Source: Nocardia sp. alder85J (GTDB lineage Bacteria > Actinomycetota > Actinomycetes > Mycobacteriales > Mycobacteriaceae). Taken from it: a stretch of DNA of 64,000 nt. The position numbers were made by a program, and so were the translations under genes. Below, one piece after another: positions 24,881-32,973 of the stretch (positions are counted from its first letter, which is position 1; each line of letters begins with the position of its first letter). Location: the NCBI RefSeq assembly GCF_020176955.2, contig NZ_JAIUCZ020000007.1, positions 248,001 through 312,000 on the forward strand, read 5' to 3'. Below the pieces are notes generated by a model. The model made no database searches and was not told the DNA's origin. It was given only the letters and a program-made list of their open reading frames with translations.

Positions 24881-26095
24881 TTATACCCAGACGCCCTTGC
24901 CGACGGTGACGACGCCGCCGTGGCTGACCGCGAACCGATCCCGGTCGCGGTCCAGGTCCACGCCGATGATCTCGCCCTCGCCGACCATCACGTTCTTGTC
25001 GAGAATCGCGCGGCGGACCACCGCGCCGCGTCCGATGCGCACGCCCGGCATCACCACACAGCCCTCCACGGTGGCGCCGTCCTCGACGAACACGTTCGAG
25101 CTGAGCACCGAATTGCGGACCGTCGCCGCGGACAGGATGCTGCCGGAGCCGACGATCGACTCCTGGGCCAGCCCGCCCTGGGCGAACTTGGCCGGAGGCA
25201 GGTTCTCGGTGGCGCCGCGGATCGGCCAGTGCCGGTTGTACAGATTGAACACCGGATGCACCGAGACCAGGTCCATGTGCGCGTCGTAGAAGGCGTCGAT
25301 GGTGCCGACGTCGCGCCAATAGCCCCGGTCGCGGTCCGTGGAACCGGGGACGTCGTTCTCGGCGAAGTCGTACACGCTGGCCTCGCCCTGGGCGACCAAC
25401 GCCGGGATGATGTCGCCGCCCATGTCGTGATCCGAGTCGGCGTCGTCGGCGTCGGCCCGGATCGCGTCCACCAGTGCCTTGGTGCTGAACACGTAGTTGC
25501 CCATGGAGGCGAACGTCACGTTCGGATCGTCGGGTGTGCCGGGCGGATGCACCGGCTTCTCCAGGAATTGCGTGATGCGGCCCGACTCGTCGGAGTCGAT
25601 GCAGCCGAAGCTGCTGGCCTGGCTGCGCGGCACCCGGATTCCGGCCACCGTCACGCCCGCGCCGGATCGGATGTGGTGCTGCACCATCTGTTCCGGATCC
25701 ATCCGGTACACATGGTCGGCGCCGAACACCACGATGTAGTCGGGGTCCTCGTCGTAGATCAGGTTCATCGATTGCAGGATCGCGTCCGCGCTGCCGGTGT
25801 ACCAGCGCGGGCCTAACCGCTGCTGGGCCGGTACGGGGGTGATGTACTCGCCACCGAACCCGGACAGTCGCCAGGTCTGCGAGATGTGCCGGTCCAGTGA
25901 ATGCGACTTGTACTGGGTGAGCACGCAGAGTCGCAAAAATCCGGCGTTCACCAAGTTGGACAGCACGAAGTCGATCAGGCGGTACGCACCCCCGAAGGGA
26001 ACCGCCGGTTTGGCGCGATCCCTGGTGAGCGGAAACAGTCGCTTGCCCTCGCCGCCGGCGAGCACGATCCCGAGTATGTGCGGCTGACTCCTCAC
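24881..26095 (-). CDS. glgC: glucose-1-phosphate adenylyltransferase
   Basis: Enzyme of 404 residues making ADP-glucose from ATP and glucose-1-phosphate for glycogen and maltose-1-phosphate synthesis. The nucleotidyltransferase domain shows GIVLAGGEGKRLFPLT (residues 8-23), AKPAVPFGG, GTADAI-like YTGSADAILQ, VVFGADHVYRMD and FLEKP; the C-terminal left-handed beta-helix has hexapeptides around VRNSVLSSNVFVEDGA. The GTG start is fixed by TAGGTT 6 nt upstream. Divergent from glgA with 68 bp between. Confidence 0.95.
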   Translation of the reverse strand: MRSQPHILGIVLAGGEGKRLFPLTRDRAKPAVPFGGAYRLIDFVLSNLVNAGFLRLCVLTQYKSHSLDRHISQTWRLSGFGGEYITPVPAQQRLGPRWYTGSADAILQSMNLIYDEDPDYIVVFGADHVYRMDPEQMVQHHIRSGAGVTVAGIRVPRSQASSFGCIDSDESGRITQFLEKPVHPPGTPDDPNVTFASMGNYVFSTKALVDAIRADADDADSDHDMGGDIIPALVAQGEASVYDFAENDVPGSTDRDRGYWRDVGTIDAFYDAHMDLVSVHPVFNLYNRHWPIRGATENLPPAKFAQGGLAQESIVGSGSILSAATVRNSVLSSNVFVEDGATVEGCVVMPGVRIGRGAVVRRAILDKNVMVGEGEIIGVDLDRDRDRFAVSHGGVVTVGKGVWV

Positions 26096-26101
26096 CCTGT
26101 C

Positions 26102-26107
26102 AACCTA
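26102..26107 (-). promoter_or_regulatory. -10 element (TAGGTT) of glgC
   Basis: TAGGTT on the minus strand, 6 nt, then GTG at 26095: leaderless-type start. Confidence 0.55.
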
Positions 26108-26151
26108 CCGCCGAAATGCGACTCGGATGGTCACCACCGACGTGAACGATT

Positions 26152-26157
26152 TACTTT
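26152..26157 (+). promoter_or_regulatory. -10 element (TACTTT) of glgA
   Basis: TACTTT, 6 nt, then ATG at 26164. It lies 44 bp from the glgC -10, so the two divergent promoters share one short control region. Confidence 0.55.
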
Positions 26158-26163
26158 GGTCCC

Positions 26164-27387
26164 ATGAGTCTCGATGCGGGTGGCGGCCACGAGCCTTCGA
26201 AATCGGAGCAGGACCGGCTGCAGGTGGCGATGATGACTCGGGAATACCCGCCGGAAGTGTACGGAGGCGCGGGTGTCCACGTGACCGAATTGGCCGCGAA
26301 GCTGCGCCCGCTGTGTGACGTGACCGTCCATTGCATGGGTGTGCCGCGCACCGACGCGGTGGTGCACGAGCCCGATCCTCAGCTGTACGCGGCTAATTCG
26401 GCGCTACAGATGATGTCGGCGCAGCTGCGGATGGCCGATGCGGCGGGCGGCGCCGACGTGGTGCACTCACACACCTGGTACACCGGTCTGGCCGGACATC
26501 TGGCTGCCACCCTGTACGGTGTGCCACACGTCCTCACCGCCCATTCGCTGGAGCCGCGACGCCCCTGGAAGGCCGAGCAGCTAGGTGGCGGCTACCGACT
26601 GTCGTCCTGGTCGGAGCGCAACGCGATGGAGTACGCCGACGCCGTGATCGCGGTCAGCGAGGGCATGCGCCGGGACGTGCTCGACGCCTACCCGACCGTC
26701 GATCCGGCCCGGGTCCACGTGGTGCACAACGGCATCGATCCACACGCCTGGCACCCCCGTCCCCCGGCCGAGGGCACCCGCGACATCGTCACCGAATTGG
26801 GATTGCGCACCGACCGTCCGATCGTCGCCTTCGTGGGCCGCATCACCCGGCAGAAGGGCGTGTCGCATCTACTGGCCGCCGCCGCCGACATCGACCCCGA
26901 GGCGCAACTCGTGCTGTGCGCCGGCGCACCGGACACCCCGCAGCTGGAGGCGGAGGTCACCTCGGCGGTGGCGAAGCTGTCGGAGACCCGGGGCGGCGTG
27001 TTCTGGGTGCGGCAGATGCTGCCGACCGAACAGGTCCGCCAGATCCTCGCCGCGGCCACGGTCTTCGTCTGCCCCTCGGTCTACGAACCGCTGGGCATCG
27101 TGAACCTGGAGGCGATGGCCTGCGGCACCGCCGTGGTGGCCTCCGACGTCGGCGGCATCCCCGAGGTGGTCGCCGACGGCCGCACCGGCACCCTGGTGCA
27201 CTACGACAGCGCCCGCCAGGAGGAGTTCGAACACGACCTGGCCGCCGCGGTCAACGCTGTCGTCGCCGACCCGGCCCGCGCCGCCGCCATGGGCGCCGAC
27301 GGCCGCACCCGCGCGGTCACCGAATTCGACTGGGCCCGTATCGCCGCCGACACCCTGCACCTGTACGAGAGCCTCCGCAAGAGCTGA
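26164..27387 (+). CDS. glgA: glycogen synthase/alpha-maltose-1-phosphate synthase (GT4)
   Basis: Glycosyltransferase of 407 residues, GT-B fold. The N-terminal domain begins MMTREYPPEVYGGAGVHVTEL after a short tail; the C-terminal domain has FVGRITRQKGVSHLL, VCPSVYEPLGIVNLEAMACG and the retaining-GT4 glutamates. In mycobacteria the orthologue (Rv1212c, GlgM) uses ADP-glucose from GlgC to build maltose-1-phosphate, and divergent pairing with glgC here supports the same job. The start is supported by a -10 element 6 nt upstream. Confidence 0.93.
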   Translation: MSLDAGGGHEPSKSEQDRLQVAMMTREYPPEVYGGAGVHVTELAAKLRPLCDVTVHCMGVPRTDAVVHEPDPQLYAANSALQMMSAQLRMADAAGGADVVHSHTWYTGLAGHLAATLYGVPHVLTAHSLEPRRPWKAEQLGGGYRLSSWSERNAMEYADAVIAVSEGMRRDVLDAYPTVDPARVHVVHNGIDPHAWHPRPPAEGTRDIVTELGLRTDRPIVAFVGRITRQKGVSHLLAAAADIDPEAQLVLCAGAPDTPQLEAEVTSAVAKLSETRGGVFWVRQMLPTEQVRQILAAATVFVCPSVYEPLGIVNLEAMACGTAVVASDVGGIPEVVADGRTGTLVHYDSARQEEFEHDLAAAVNAVVADPARAAAMGADGRTRAVTEFDWARIAADTLHLYESLRKS

Positions 27388-27565
27388 CCGCGAGCGCCGC
27401 GAAACAGCTCACCGCCGACCGACGCGCGGCCATCCCCGGCGGGACCGTCGTCGCGCGCCGCAGCGGCGTTCTCGGCAACATGCCGTGGCGCTGTGCGATA
27501 CGCGACGAAGGTCGGCCACCCCGATCACGCGGACATCGGCGGACCCGGCCCGAGCGGCGACCGGG

Positions 27566-28384
27566 TCAGCGCAGGCGGTGGACGGCGACGGTGACCGACG
27601 CGGTGACCTCGAGCCGGTCGGGCAGTGCGGCGAGGCGGTCGGCCCGGCCGGCGGCGGCGTGGTGTGCGGAGGGACCCATCGCGGTGACATTCGCGATGTC
27701 GGTGTGGCCGAGCGTCATCGGGTACTCGACCAGCGTGCGGTTGTGCAGGGTGAACCGGGTCGACAGGGCTTCGGCGAGGCGGGCGTCCTTGTCGGCGTCG
27801 ACGCCGATCATGCCGAGCGGGCCGATCAGCTCGCCCAGATGCCGGGCAGTCGGGGTGATCACCACGAACGATCCGCCGGGGGCCAGCACCCGGGCCACCT
27901 GGTCCGGATTGCGCGGCGCGAACGCCGACAGCACATGGCTCAGGGTCGCGTCCCGGATCGGCAGGGCACGCCAGGCGTCGGCCAGGACGGAGGCCGCCCG
28001 GGCGTGCGCGCGGGCGGCGCGGCGGGCGGCGAATTTGGAGACGTCCAGGGCGATGCCCCGAGCTGTGGGCAGCGCATCCAACACGCTCGCCAGGTAGTAA
28101 CCGGTGCCGGAGCCCAATTCCAGAATCGTGCGGCCGGAATCGGCCGTGTCCGATTCCGTGACGGCCCAGGCGGCTGCTTCCACGATCGGGGTGAAATGCC
28201 CCTCCCCCTGAAAGGCGGCCCGGGCGGCGAGCATATCGCCGGAATCGCCGGTCATCTTTGTCGATGCCCCGGTCAGCAGGCTGACATAACCCTGCTTGGC
28301 GATATCGAAATGATGCCCGTTTACACAACATAGACAGTCGTCTCGGACAGCCGTCGCCGCACCGCATTCCGGGCATGCGAGCAC
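27566..28384 (-). CDS. rlmA: 23S rRNA (guanine-N1)-methyltransferase, RlmA-type
   Basis: SAM-dependent methyltransferase of 272 residues. A zinc finger opens the protein (C4, C7, C17/C20 and H24 or H25: ACPECG, CVNGHHFD), followed by IAKQGYVSLLTG, SAM motif I in ILELGSGTGYYL, LDVSKFAARRAA and LSAFAPRN. E. coli RlmA begins four residues before the same first cysteine, so I set the start at GTG 28384. An open frame runs another 700 bp upstream, but it is Pro/Gly/Arg low complexity with weak codon bias and contains 90-bp repeats. No clear ribosome site is seen; the target base (745 or 748) cannot be told. Confidence 0.83.
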   Translation of the reverse strand: MLACPECGAATAVRDDCLCCVNGHHFDIAKQGYVSLLTGASTKMTGDSGDMLAARAAFQGEGHFTPIVEAAAWAVTESDTADSGRTILELGSGTGYYLASVLDALPTARGIALDVSKFAARRAARAHARAASVLADAWRALPIRDATLSHVLSAFAPRNPDQVARVLAPGGSFVVITPTARHLGELIGPLGMIGVDADKDARLAEALSTRFTLHNRTLVEYPMTLGHTDIANVTAMGPSAHHAAAGRADRLAALPDRLEVTASVTVAVHRLR

Positions 28385-28994
28385 CCGCGCGACCGCCTCG
28401 AGCCGGGCGAAACGGTCCGGTCGAGGCGGCGGACCACCGGGCTCGGGAACGGCCCCGGACGGTTCGGATGTCGCAGGGCCGACCTGTGATTCGACCTCGA
28501 ACCGGTCCGGTCGAGGCGGCGAACCGCCGGGCCCGGGTGCCGCCCCGGCCGGGACGGATGTGCCGTGGTCCGGCCGCGATTCGACCCCGCTCGGCGACGT
28601 GGACCGGCCGTGCCGGGAGGCGGCCGGGCCGAACCAGGTCGTGACCGTGCCGAGGCGGAACGCGGACCCGCCGGGCGGTGGCGGCGTCGTGCGGGATCGG
28701 GACCCGGGCCGACCGTCCCGGAACGCACCCGCACCGCGCTGGGGGCCGGTCGTATCGGGCCGGGACGAGCCCGCACCCGGTCCGACCGTGGCCGAATATG
28801 GCCGTTGATCAGCCGGATCGAGGCCCGAGACGGCTGCGTCGGGCTGGGACGCGGCCGGGTCGAGCCGGGGTCCGGCGGCAGTGGATCCGGCTCGGGGCCG
28901 GTTCACCGACGGGCCCCGTCCGCGCTTGCCGGGCCCGTCGACGTGATGCTCGTCGCCTCCGGGCCCGTCCTCGTTCCTCCGTGCGATCGTTCGA
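28385..28994. other. 610-bp low-complexity intergenic region with about 90-bp repeats
   Basis: Between rlmA and the DUF3117 gene. A 19-bp sequence GGTCCGGTCGAGGCGGCG occurs at 28413 and 28503, marking a decayed 90-bp tandem repeat; a third weaker unit follows. All frames are open for long stretches but none shows the strong third-position GC seen in neighbouring genes. Confidence 0.6.
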
Positions 28995-29162
28995 CTAGCT
29001 GGTGACTTCGGTGAGCTCTTTGCCGAGGGCCGCGGCCTCTTCCGGCGTGAGCTCGACGACCAGACGCCCGCCACCCTCGAGTGGAACCCGCATGACGATT
29101 CCACGCCCTTCCTTGGTTGCCTCGAGGGGACCGTCCCCGGTGCGGGGCTTCATGGCCGCCAT
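28995..29162 (-). CDS. DUF3117 small conserved protein
   Basis: Protein of 55 residues, MAAMKPRTGDGPLEATKEGR then GIVMRVPLEGGGRLVVELTP and a short C-terminal helix ending TEVTS. It matches the DUF3117 family, nearly invariant in actinobacteria (Rv1211 in M. tuberculosis by memory) and of unknown function. The ATG follows GCAGAGG. Located, as in mycobacteria, between the glycogen genes and tag. Its strong conservation at this size suggests a structural or RNA/protein-binding role, which is inference. Confidence 0.92.
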   Translation of the reverse strand: MAAMKPRTGDGPLEATKEGRGIVMRVPLEGGGRLVVELTPEEAAALGKELTEVTS

Positions 29163-29341
29163 CCTCTGCTCCCTCCAGATCCGCGCGGTCTGCTGCGCAC
29201 TTTCTTGGAACTCGTGTTGTCACCAACAGGCAGCACACCGGACGCGACAGGCCGCGCCCGGGGGCTACACCACGCCCATTCTTCCTTATCACGGAACTGG
29301 GCGGGTAGCTGAGTTCGAAAACGGACCGCCGTGGCGCGTGT

Positions 29342-29914
29342 TCACGCGGAAGCCCCCACCCAGCAATCGACCAGATGATCGTCGACCATTCCGGTCGCCT
29401 GCATCAGCGCATAGGCCGTGGTGGGGCCCACGAAACGGAATCCACGCTTTTTGAGTTCCTTTGCCAGAGCGGTGGATTCGGGCGTAACGGCGGGCACGTC
29501 GGTGAGGGTGCGCGGGCGCGGGCGCGGTGGCGGGGCGAAGGACCAGAGCAGCTGATCGAGGCCGCCCTCGACCTCGAGGGCGGCCCGGGCGTTGGCGATG
29601 CAGGCCTCGATTTTGGCGCGATTGCGCACGATGCCCGAGTCGGCCAGCAACCGTTGCGCGTCGGCCTCGGTGAACTCGGCCACCCGTTCGATGGCGAACC
29701 CGTCGAAGGCCGCCCGGAACGCCGGGCGTTTCCGCAGGATCGTCAGCCAGGACAGCCCCGACTGGAACGCCTCCAGGGAGATCCGCTCGAACAGCGCGTC
29801 GTCACCGTGCAGCGGCTGCCCCCACTCGGTGTCGTGGTAGTCGCGGTAGAGCTGGGAGGACTCCGACCAGCCGCAGCGGACCTTGTCGTCGGCAAGTACG
29901 GCCACGGAACTCAC
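29342..29914 (-). CDS. tag: DNA-3-methyladenine glycosylase I
   Basis: Base-excision repair enzyme of 190 residues that removes 3-methyladenine from alkylated DNA. Zinc-snap ligands are all present: C14 (RCGW), H27 (DYHDTEWG, same 13-residue spacing as in E. coli Tag), and His/Cys in DDHLVDCWV near the C-terminus. Also FERISLEAFQSGLSWLTIL and GFRFVGPTTAYALMQATGM. The start overlaps the end of the preceding DivIVA-like gene by 4 nt, so the two are co-translated. Confidence 0.94.
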   Translation of the reverse strand: MSSVAVLADDKVRCGWSESSQLYRDYHDTEWGQPLHGDDALFERISLEAFQSGLSWLTILRKRPAFRAAFDGFAIERVAEFTEADAQRLLADSGIVRNRAKIEACIANARAALEVEGGLDQLLWSFAPPPRPRPRTLTDVPAVTPESTALAKELKKRGFRFVGPTTAYALMQATGMVDDHLVDCWVGASA

Positions 29915-30360
29915 GACAGGCCCCCGACCTGCGGGTTCACTCGATCCGATACCGAGTCGGCCGTCGACTGGCCGGCCGACTCGGGATCGGGCTCGCCCCC
30001 CGTGTGCGCGAGATCTTCCTCCAGGGCGTCGCTGCCCAGGTCATCGGCGTCGATGCCGAAGACGGTGCGCAACTGCTCGCCCCGGGCCTGGGCGAGCTGG
30101 GTCTCCAATTCGTCGATGCGGGCGGCCAGGCGAGTCAGCGCCCAGTCCACCTCACCGGCCTTGTAGCCCCGAACCACCTGCTGGAAGCGCAGCGCCCGCA
30201 CGTCGGCGCCGCTGATACTCGACGCCGGCAGCACCGTGGCGGTGGTGCCCTCCGGTAGCGGCCCCAGCTCCTCCCCCCGCCCGAACACGACACTCGCCAC
30301 CAGGAACAGCAGGGCGGCCACCAGGCCGACGATCAGCACGTACAACAGCAGCGTGAGCAT
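29911..30360 (-). CDS. DivIVA-domain membrane-anchored protein
   Basis: Protein of 149 residues: an N-terminal transmembrane helix (MLTLLLYVLIVGLVAALLFL), a linker, then a DivIVA-type segment (ALRFQQVVRGYKAGEVDWAL) leading into a short coiled coil (LAARIDELETQLAQARGEQL) and an acidic tail. DivIVA-like proteins mark curved membrane or growth zones in actinobacteria; this short form corresponds in position to Rv1209. The ATG at 30360 is chosen from the membrane helix and from TATCCT 7 nt upstream. It overlaps tag by 4 nt. Confidence 0.85.
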   Translation of the reverse strand: MLTLLLYVLIVGLVAALLFLVASVVFGRGEELGPLPEGTTATVLPASSISGADVRALRFQQVVRGYKAGEVDWALTRLAARIDELETQLAQARGEQLRTVFGIDADDLGSDALEEDLAHTGGEPDPESAGQSTADSVSDRVNPQVGGLS

Positions 30361-30367
30361 AGGGTCG

Positions 30368-30373
30368 AGGATA
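30368..30373 (-). promoter_or_regulatory. -10 element (TATCCT) of the DivIVA-like/tag operon
   Basis: TATCCT on the minus strand ends 7 nt before the ATG at 30360. Confidence 0.45.
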
Positions 30374-30459
30374 GAAGGCGACCCCGACACGAACGGACGT
30401 GCCGGGTGCGCCATCGTTCGGCAACACCCGGCACCTCCGCCGGTGGAGCGCCGGACCCC

Positions 30460-30648
30460 TCATCTCTCCCCGGTGCGCCGGAAGCAGAAGGCCGACGCCG
30501 CCAGATATTGCCGGCATCGGCCACCGTGACCGGCGTGCACGGTCAGAATGAATCTGGCACGGTCGTAGGTGAGATCGGCGGGCTCGTGAGAACAATCGCG
30601 ACTGGACATCAGCCACAGGTCCCGGGCATCCGAGGGTGGCGCATACAT
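30460..30648 (-). CDS. small Cys/His-rich protein, unknown
   Basis: Protein of 62 residues with an excellent ribosome site (GGAGGT, 6 nt before ATG), so I regard it as real. It has C19 and H21 (SSRDCSHEP), then FILTVHAGHGGRCRQYLAAS and a final Cys; the Cys/His spacing could bind metal. It resembles short conserved proteins I have seen in Nocardia but I cannot name a family. It is divergent from a HTH-TPR regulator 293 bp away, a layout typical of a regulator with its small partner. Confidence 0.65.
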   Translation of the reverse strand: MYAPPSDARDLWLMSSRDCSHEPADLTYDRARFILTVHAGHGGRCRQYLAASAFCFRRTGER

Positions 30649-30941
30649 GGTGTACCTCCAACTGGCTTGTGCACCCGGCGCCGGAAACGTGCGCCGCGGT
30701 TGTGGAGCAACCCCTCGACACTGTTGTGGAGGGAGGGGCTCCACCACCGGGATCGCCGGCCCACGGTTTCACCGCCACGGCTGCGAAGGATTTGTGGCTT
30801 CGGCGCCGGATGCACATTCAACTTTCGCCGTTCCGGTCTCCTCGCAAAATCGCACGGCGTTGGCGTTGGTGTTGGCCTACTGTTGGTGTACACGCGGTGG
30901 AAACATCGCGTTAACAGGGGCTCACAAAGCCAGACCGACAT
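30642..30941. promoter_or_regulatory. divergent promoter region, lower GC
   Basis: About 290 bp between the small Cys/His gene and the HTH-TPR regulator, noticeably richer in A/T than its surroundings. It contains the palindromic GTTAAC and repeated TTGGTGT/TGTTGGTGT tracts near 30860-30890. No consensus -10/-35 pair is certain. Confidence 0.4.
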
Positions 30942-32285
30942 ATGGCTCATAAGGTAAGGCTCACAATGGTCTTGGGTAGACCGTGGACCGGGTTCGAGGC
31001 GGTGGCGCTGCAGGAGGCGACGCGGAAATCCGTGCGGGATTTCGCCGCTCACCTCGGGGTGGAGATGACCACGGTGGCGAATTGGCGAGCCGGGCTGGCG
31101 GCGGTGACGCCGCGCCCGCTCACCCAGGAACTGCTCGACACCCTGCTGGTTCAGGTGGGCGCGGAGGTACGGGAGCGGTTCGAGCAGATCCTCGCCGAGG
31201 GCGAGTCCGCGTTGCGCTCGCGCCGCCTGCCGATCCGCCGGGGCGCCGCGGCCGGCGACACCCGCACGGCGGCGGACGCCGGCCACACCCCGCCCCAGGT
31301 GACGATTCCGCTGGTGGGTCCGCCGATCGGCGGCTCGGCCATCGGCACGACCGATGATCTGATCGCGATCGAACTGGCCCGCCGCACCGCCGCTTCCGAC
31401 GTCGGCTCCGGCACGGTGGAGCGGCTGGAATGGGCCGTCGACGATCTGTCCTCGGCCTATGCCACCACCGCCCCGACGATGCTGTTGCAGCGGCTGCGGG
31501 AGTACCTGCGCTACACCACCATGCTGATGGACTCCCGCAAGACCCTCGACGAGCACCGCCGCCTGGTGGTGGCCGGCGGCTGGCTGGCGCTGCTGGCGGC
31601 CACCTGCCACGTCGATATGGGCCAGCAGTCCACCGCCTCGGTCTATCTCAGTACCGCCGACGAACTCGGCGAGCAGGGCGGGCAGCCGGAGATCCGGGCC
31701 TGGTGCCTGGAGACCCGCGCCTGGGAGGTGCTCGTCCAGGGGGATTTCTCCCAGGCGGTGGAGCTGTCGCGGCGGGCCCAATCGTGCGCGCCGCGTGGCA
31801 GTTCGGTGTACATCCAGGCCACCGCACAGGAGGGCCGGGCGCTGTCCCGGCTCCAGGACCGCGCCGGCACCTACGACGCGCTGCGCCGGCTGACCCGGCT
31901 GGTGTCCTCCCTACCGCAGCCCGAGCAGCCCGAACACCACTTCCGGTACGACCCGGCCAAATTCGACTCCTACGTGGCGACGACGCTGGCCTGGCTGGGC
32001 GACAGCGCCGCGGAATTCCATGCCCGCCAGACCCTGGACCGGCTGCTGGCCACCCCCGCCTCGAAGCCGCGCCGGCTCGCCTCGGCGCAACTGGATCTCG
32101 GGCTGGCGCTGGTGAAGGTCGGCAAGCCGGAGGAGGCCGTGGAACTGGCGCTGACAGCGGTCAATTCGGGCCGGTTGGTGCCGTCGAACTACTGGCGGGT
32201 GGACGAGGTGCTGTCGGCGGCCGAGGAGCAGGGCGCCGACGGGGTGTCGGCGGTCCGCGACGCGTTCGGCTCGCTCTACAGCTGA
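30942..32285 (+). CDS. helix-turn-helix regulator with tetratricopeptide-like C-terminus
   Basis: Probable transcription factor of 447 residues. An N-terminal HTH spans about residues 18-55 (ALQEATRKSVRDFAAHLGVEMTTVANW), followed by a linker and an alpha-helical TPR-like domain (about 150-440; GDFSQAVELSRRAQSCAP, KVGKPEEAVELALTAV). Such HTH-TPR proteins are abundant in Streptomyces and Nocardia and usually control adjacent small genes in response to a ligand or peptide held by the TPR. A second in-frame ATG at 30966 is also possible; neither has a strong ribosome site. Confidence 0.8.
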   Translation: MAHKVRLTMVLGRPWTGFEAVALQEATRKSVRDFAAHLGVEMTTVANWRAGLAAVTPRPLTQELLDTLLVQVGAEVRERFEQILAEGESALRSRRLPIRRGAAAGDTRTAADAGHTPPQVTIPLVGPPIGGSAIGTTDDLIAIELARRTAASDVGSGTVERLEWAVDDLSSAYATTAPTMLLQRLREYLRYTTMLMDSRKTLDEHRRLVVAGGWLALLAATCHVDMGQQSTASVYLSTADELGEQGGQPEIRAWCLETRAWEVLVQGDFSQAVELSRRAQSCAPRGSSVYIQATAQEGRALSRLQDRAGTYDALRRLTRLVSSLPQPEQPEHHFRYDPAKFDSYVATTLAWLGDSAAEFHARQTLDRLLATPASKPRRLASAQLDLGLALVKVGKPEEAVELALTAVNSGRLVPSNYWRVDEVLSAAEEQGADGVSAVRDAFGSLYS

Positions 32286-32295
32286 CCCGCGCGGC

Positions 32296-32517
32296 CTACG
32301 GCGCGAGCGCCGGGGCCGGGAGCGCCGGGATGGCCGTGCAGAACGGGTAGCAGGGGCCGGGCGTGGTGGCCACCGAGCCCGCCGGATCGTGAAATTTGCT
32401 GCCGCTCACCAGCAACATGACCAGCAGCGCCAGGGCGATCACGAAACCGAATGCGACGACCGCGAGGGTCCACCACCCGGAGGGGAGCACCTCGTAGAAA
32501 ACCTCGGACTCCTCCAC
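32296..32517 (-). CDS. small single-pass membrane protein with C-terminal CYPFC motif (copy 1)
   Basis: Protein of 73 residues: short acidic N-terminus, VLPSGWW, one transmembrane helix (LAVVAFGFVIALALLVMLLV), then an exported tail with PGPCYPFCTAIPALP. I choose GTG 32517 because GGGAGG lies 5 nt upstream and because it gives the same length as its paralogue; an ATG at 32556 would add 13 residues. It is paralogous to the gene at 32646. No family recognised. The two cysteines of CYPFC face outside if the tail is exported and could form a disulfide or bind metal. Confidence 0.68.
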   Translation of the reverse strand: MEESEVFYEVLPSGWWTLAVVAFGFVIALALLVMLLVSGSKFHDPAGSVATTPGPCYPFCTAIPALPAPALAP

Positions 32518-32645
32518 CGATCCTCCCGGTGCGATCGAACCATTCGCCGCACTCATGATATCGGCACGAGCCGCAGGTCACGAGTGAATGTGAACCGAAT
32601 ACCCGGTGGCACAACACCGTAACGTGGCCGCAACGGACCGGGACA

Positions 32646-32864
32646 TCAGAAGCCCGGCGGCGGGGGCTCCGGGCTGGCCGTGCAGAACGGATAGCAGGAA
32701 CCCTTGGGGATCGGCGGATTGTTCGCCGGACTGTTGAAATCGGCTCCGCTGACGAGCAGCAACACCAGCAGCGCCAGGAAGAGGGCACCGCCCAGCACCA
32801 CCGCGGCCAGCACCAGCCAGCCCCGCGGGGCCACCTCGACGAGAATCTCACGCTGGAAAACCAC
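32646..32864 (-). CDS. small single-pass membrane protein with C-terminal CYPFC motif (copy 2)
   Basis: Protein of 72 residues with the same plan as the next gene downstream: EVAPRGW, a transmembrane helix (LVLAAVVLGGALFLALLVLL), then VSGADFNSPANN and KGSCYPFCTASPEPPPPGF. GTG 32864 follows GGGGAGG by 4 nt, a better start than the ATG at 32906. The pair is separated by about 130 bp and looks like a tandem duplication that has diverged in everything except the Trp-helix-VSG frame and the CYPFCTA motif. Function unknown. Confidence 0.7.
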   Translation of the reverse strand: MVFQREILVEVAPRGWLVLAAVVLGGALFLALLVLLLVSGADFNSPANNPPIPKGSCYPFCTASPEPPPPGF

Positions 32865-32973
32865 GACGCCTCCCCACACACCCGTGCCGAACCGACTACG
32901 CCCCAATGATATCCGGGCCGGCCGACATCCGGGTCCGGCGCCGGGACGGAATCCGGCGCCGGACCGCTCCGCG

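Noticed and set aside
28385..29104. Long N-terminal extension of RlmA
   Set aside because: Low complexity, weak third-position GC, no start with ribosome site, and it would overlap the DUF3117 gene; E. coli RlmA starts next to the first zinc cysteine.
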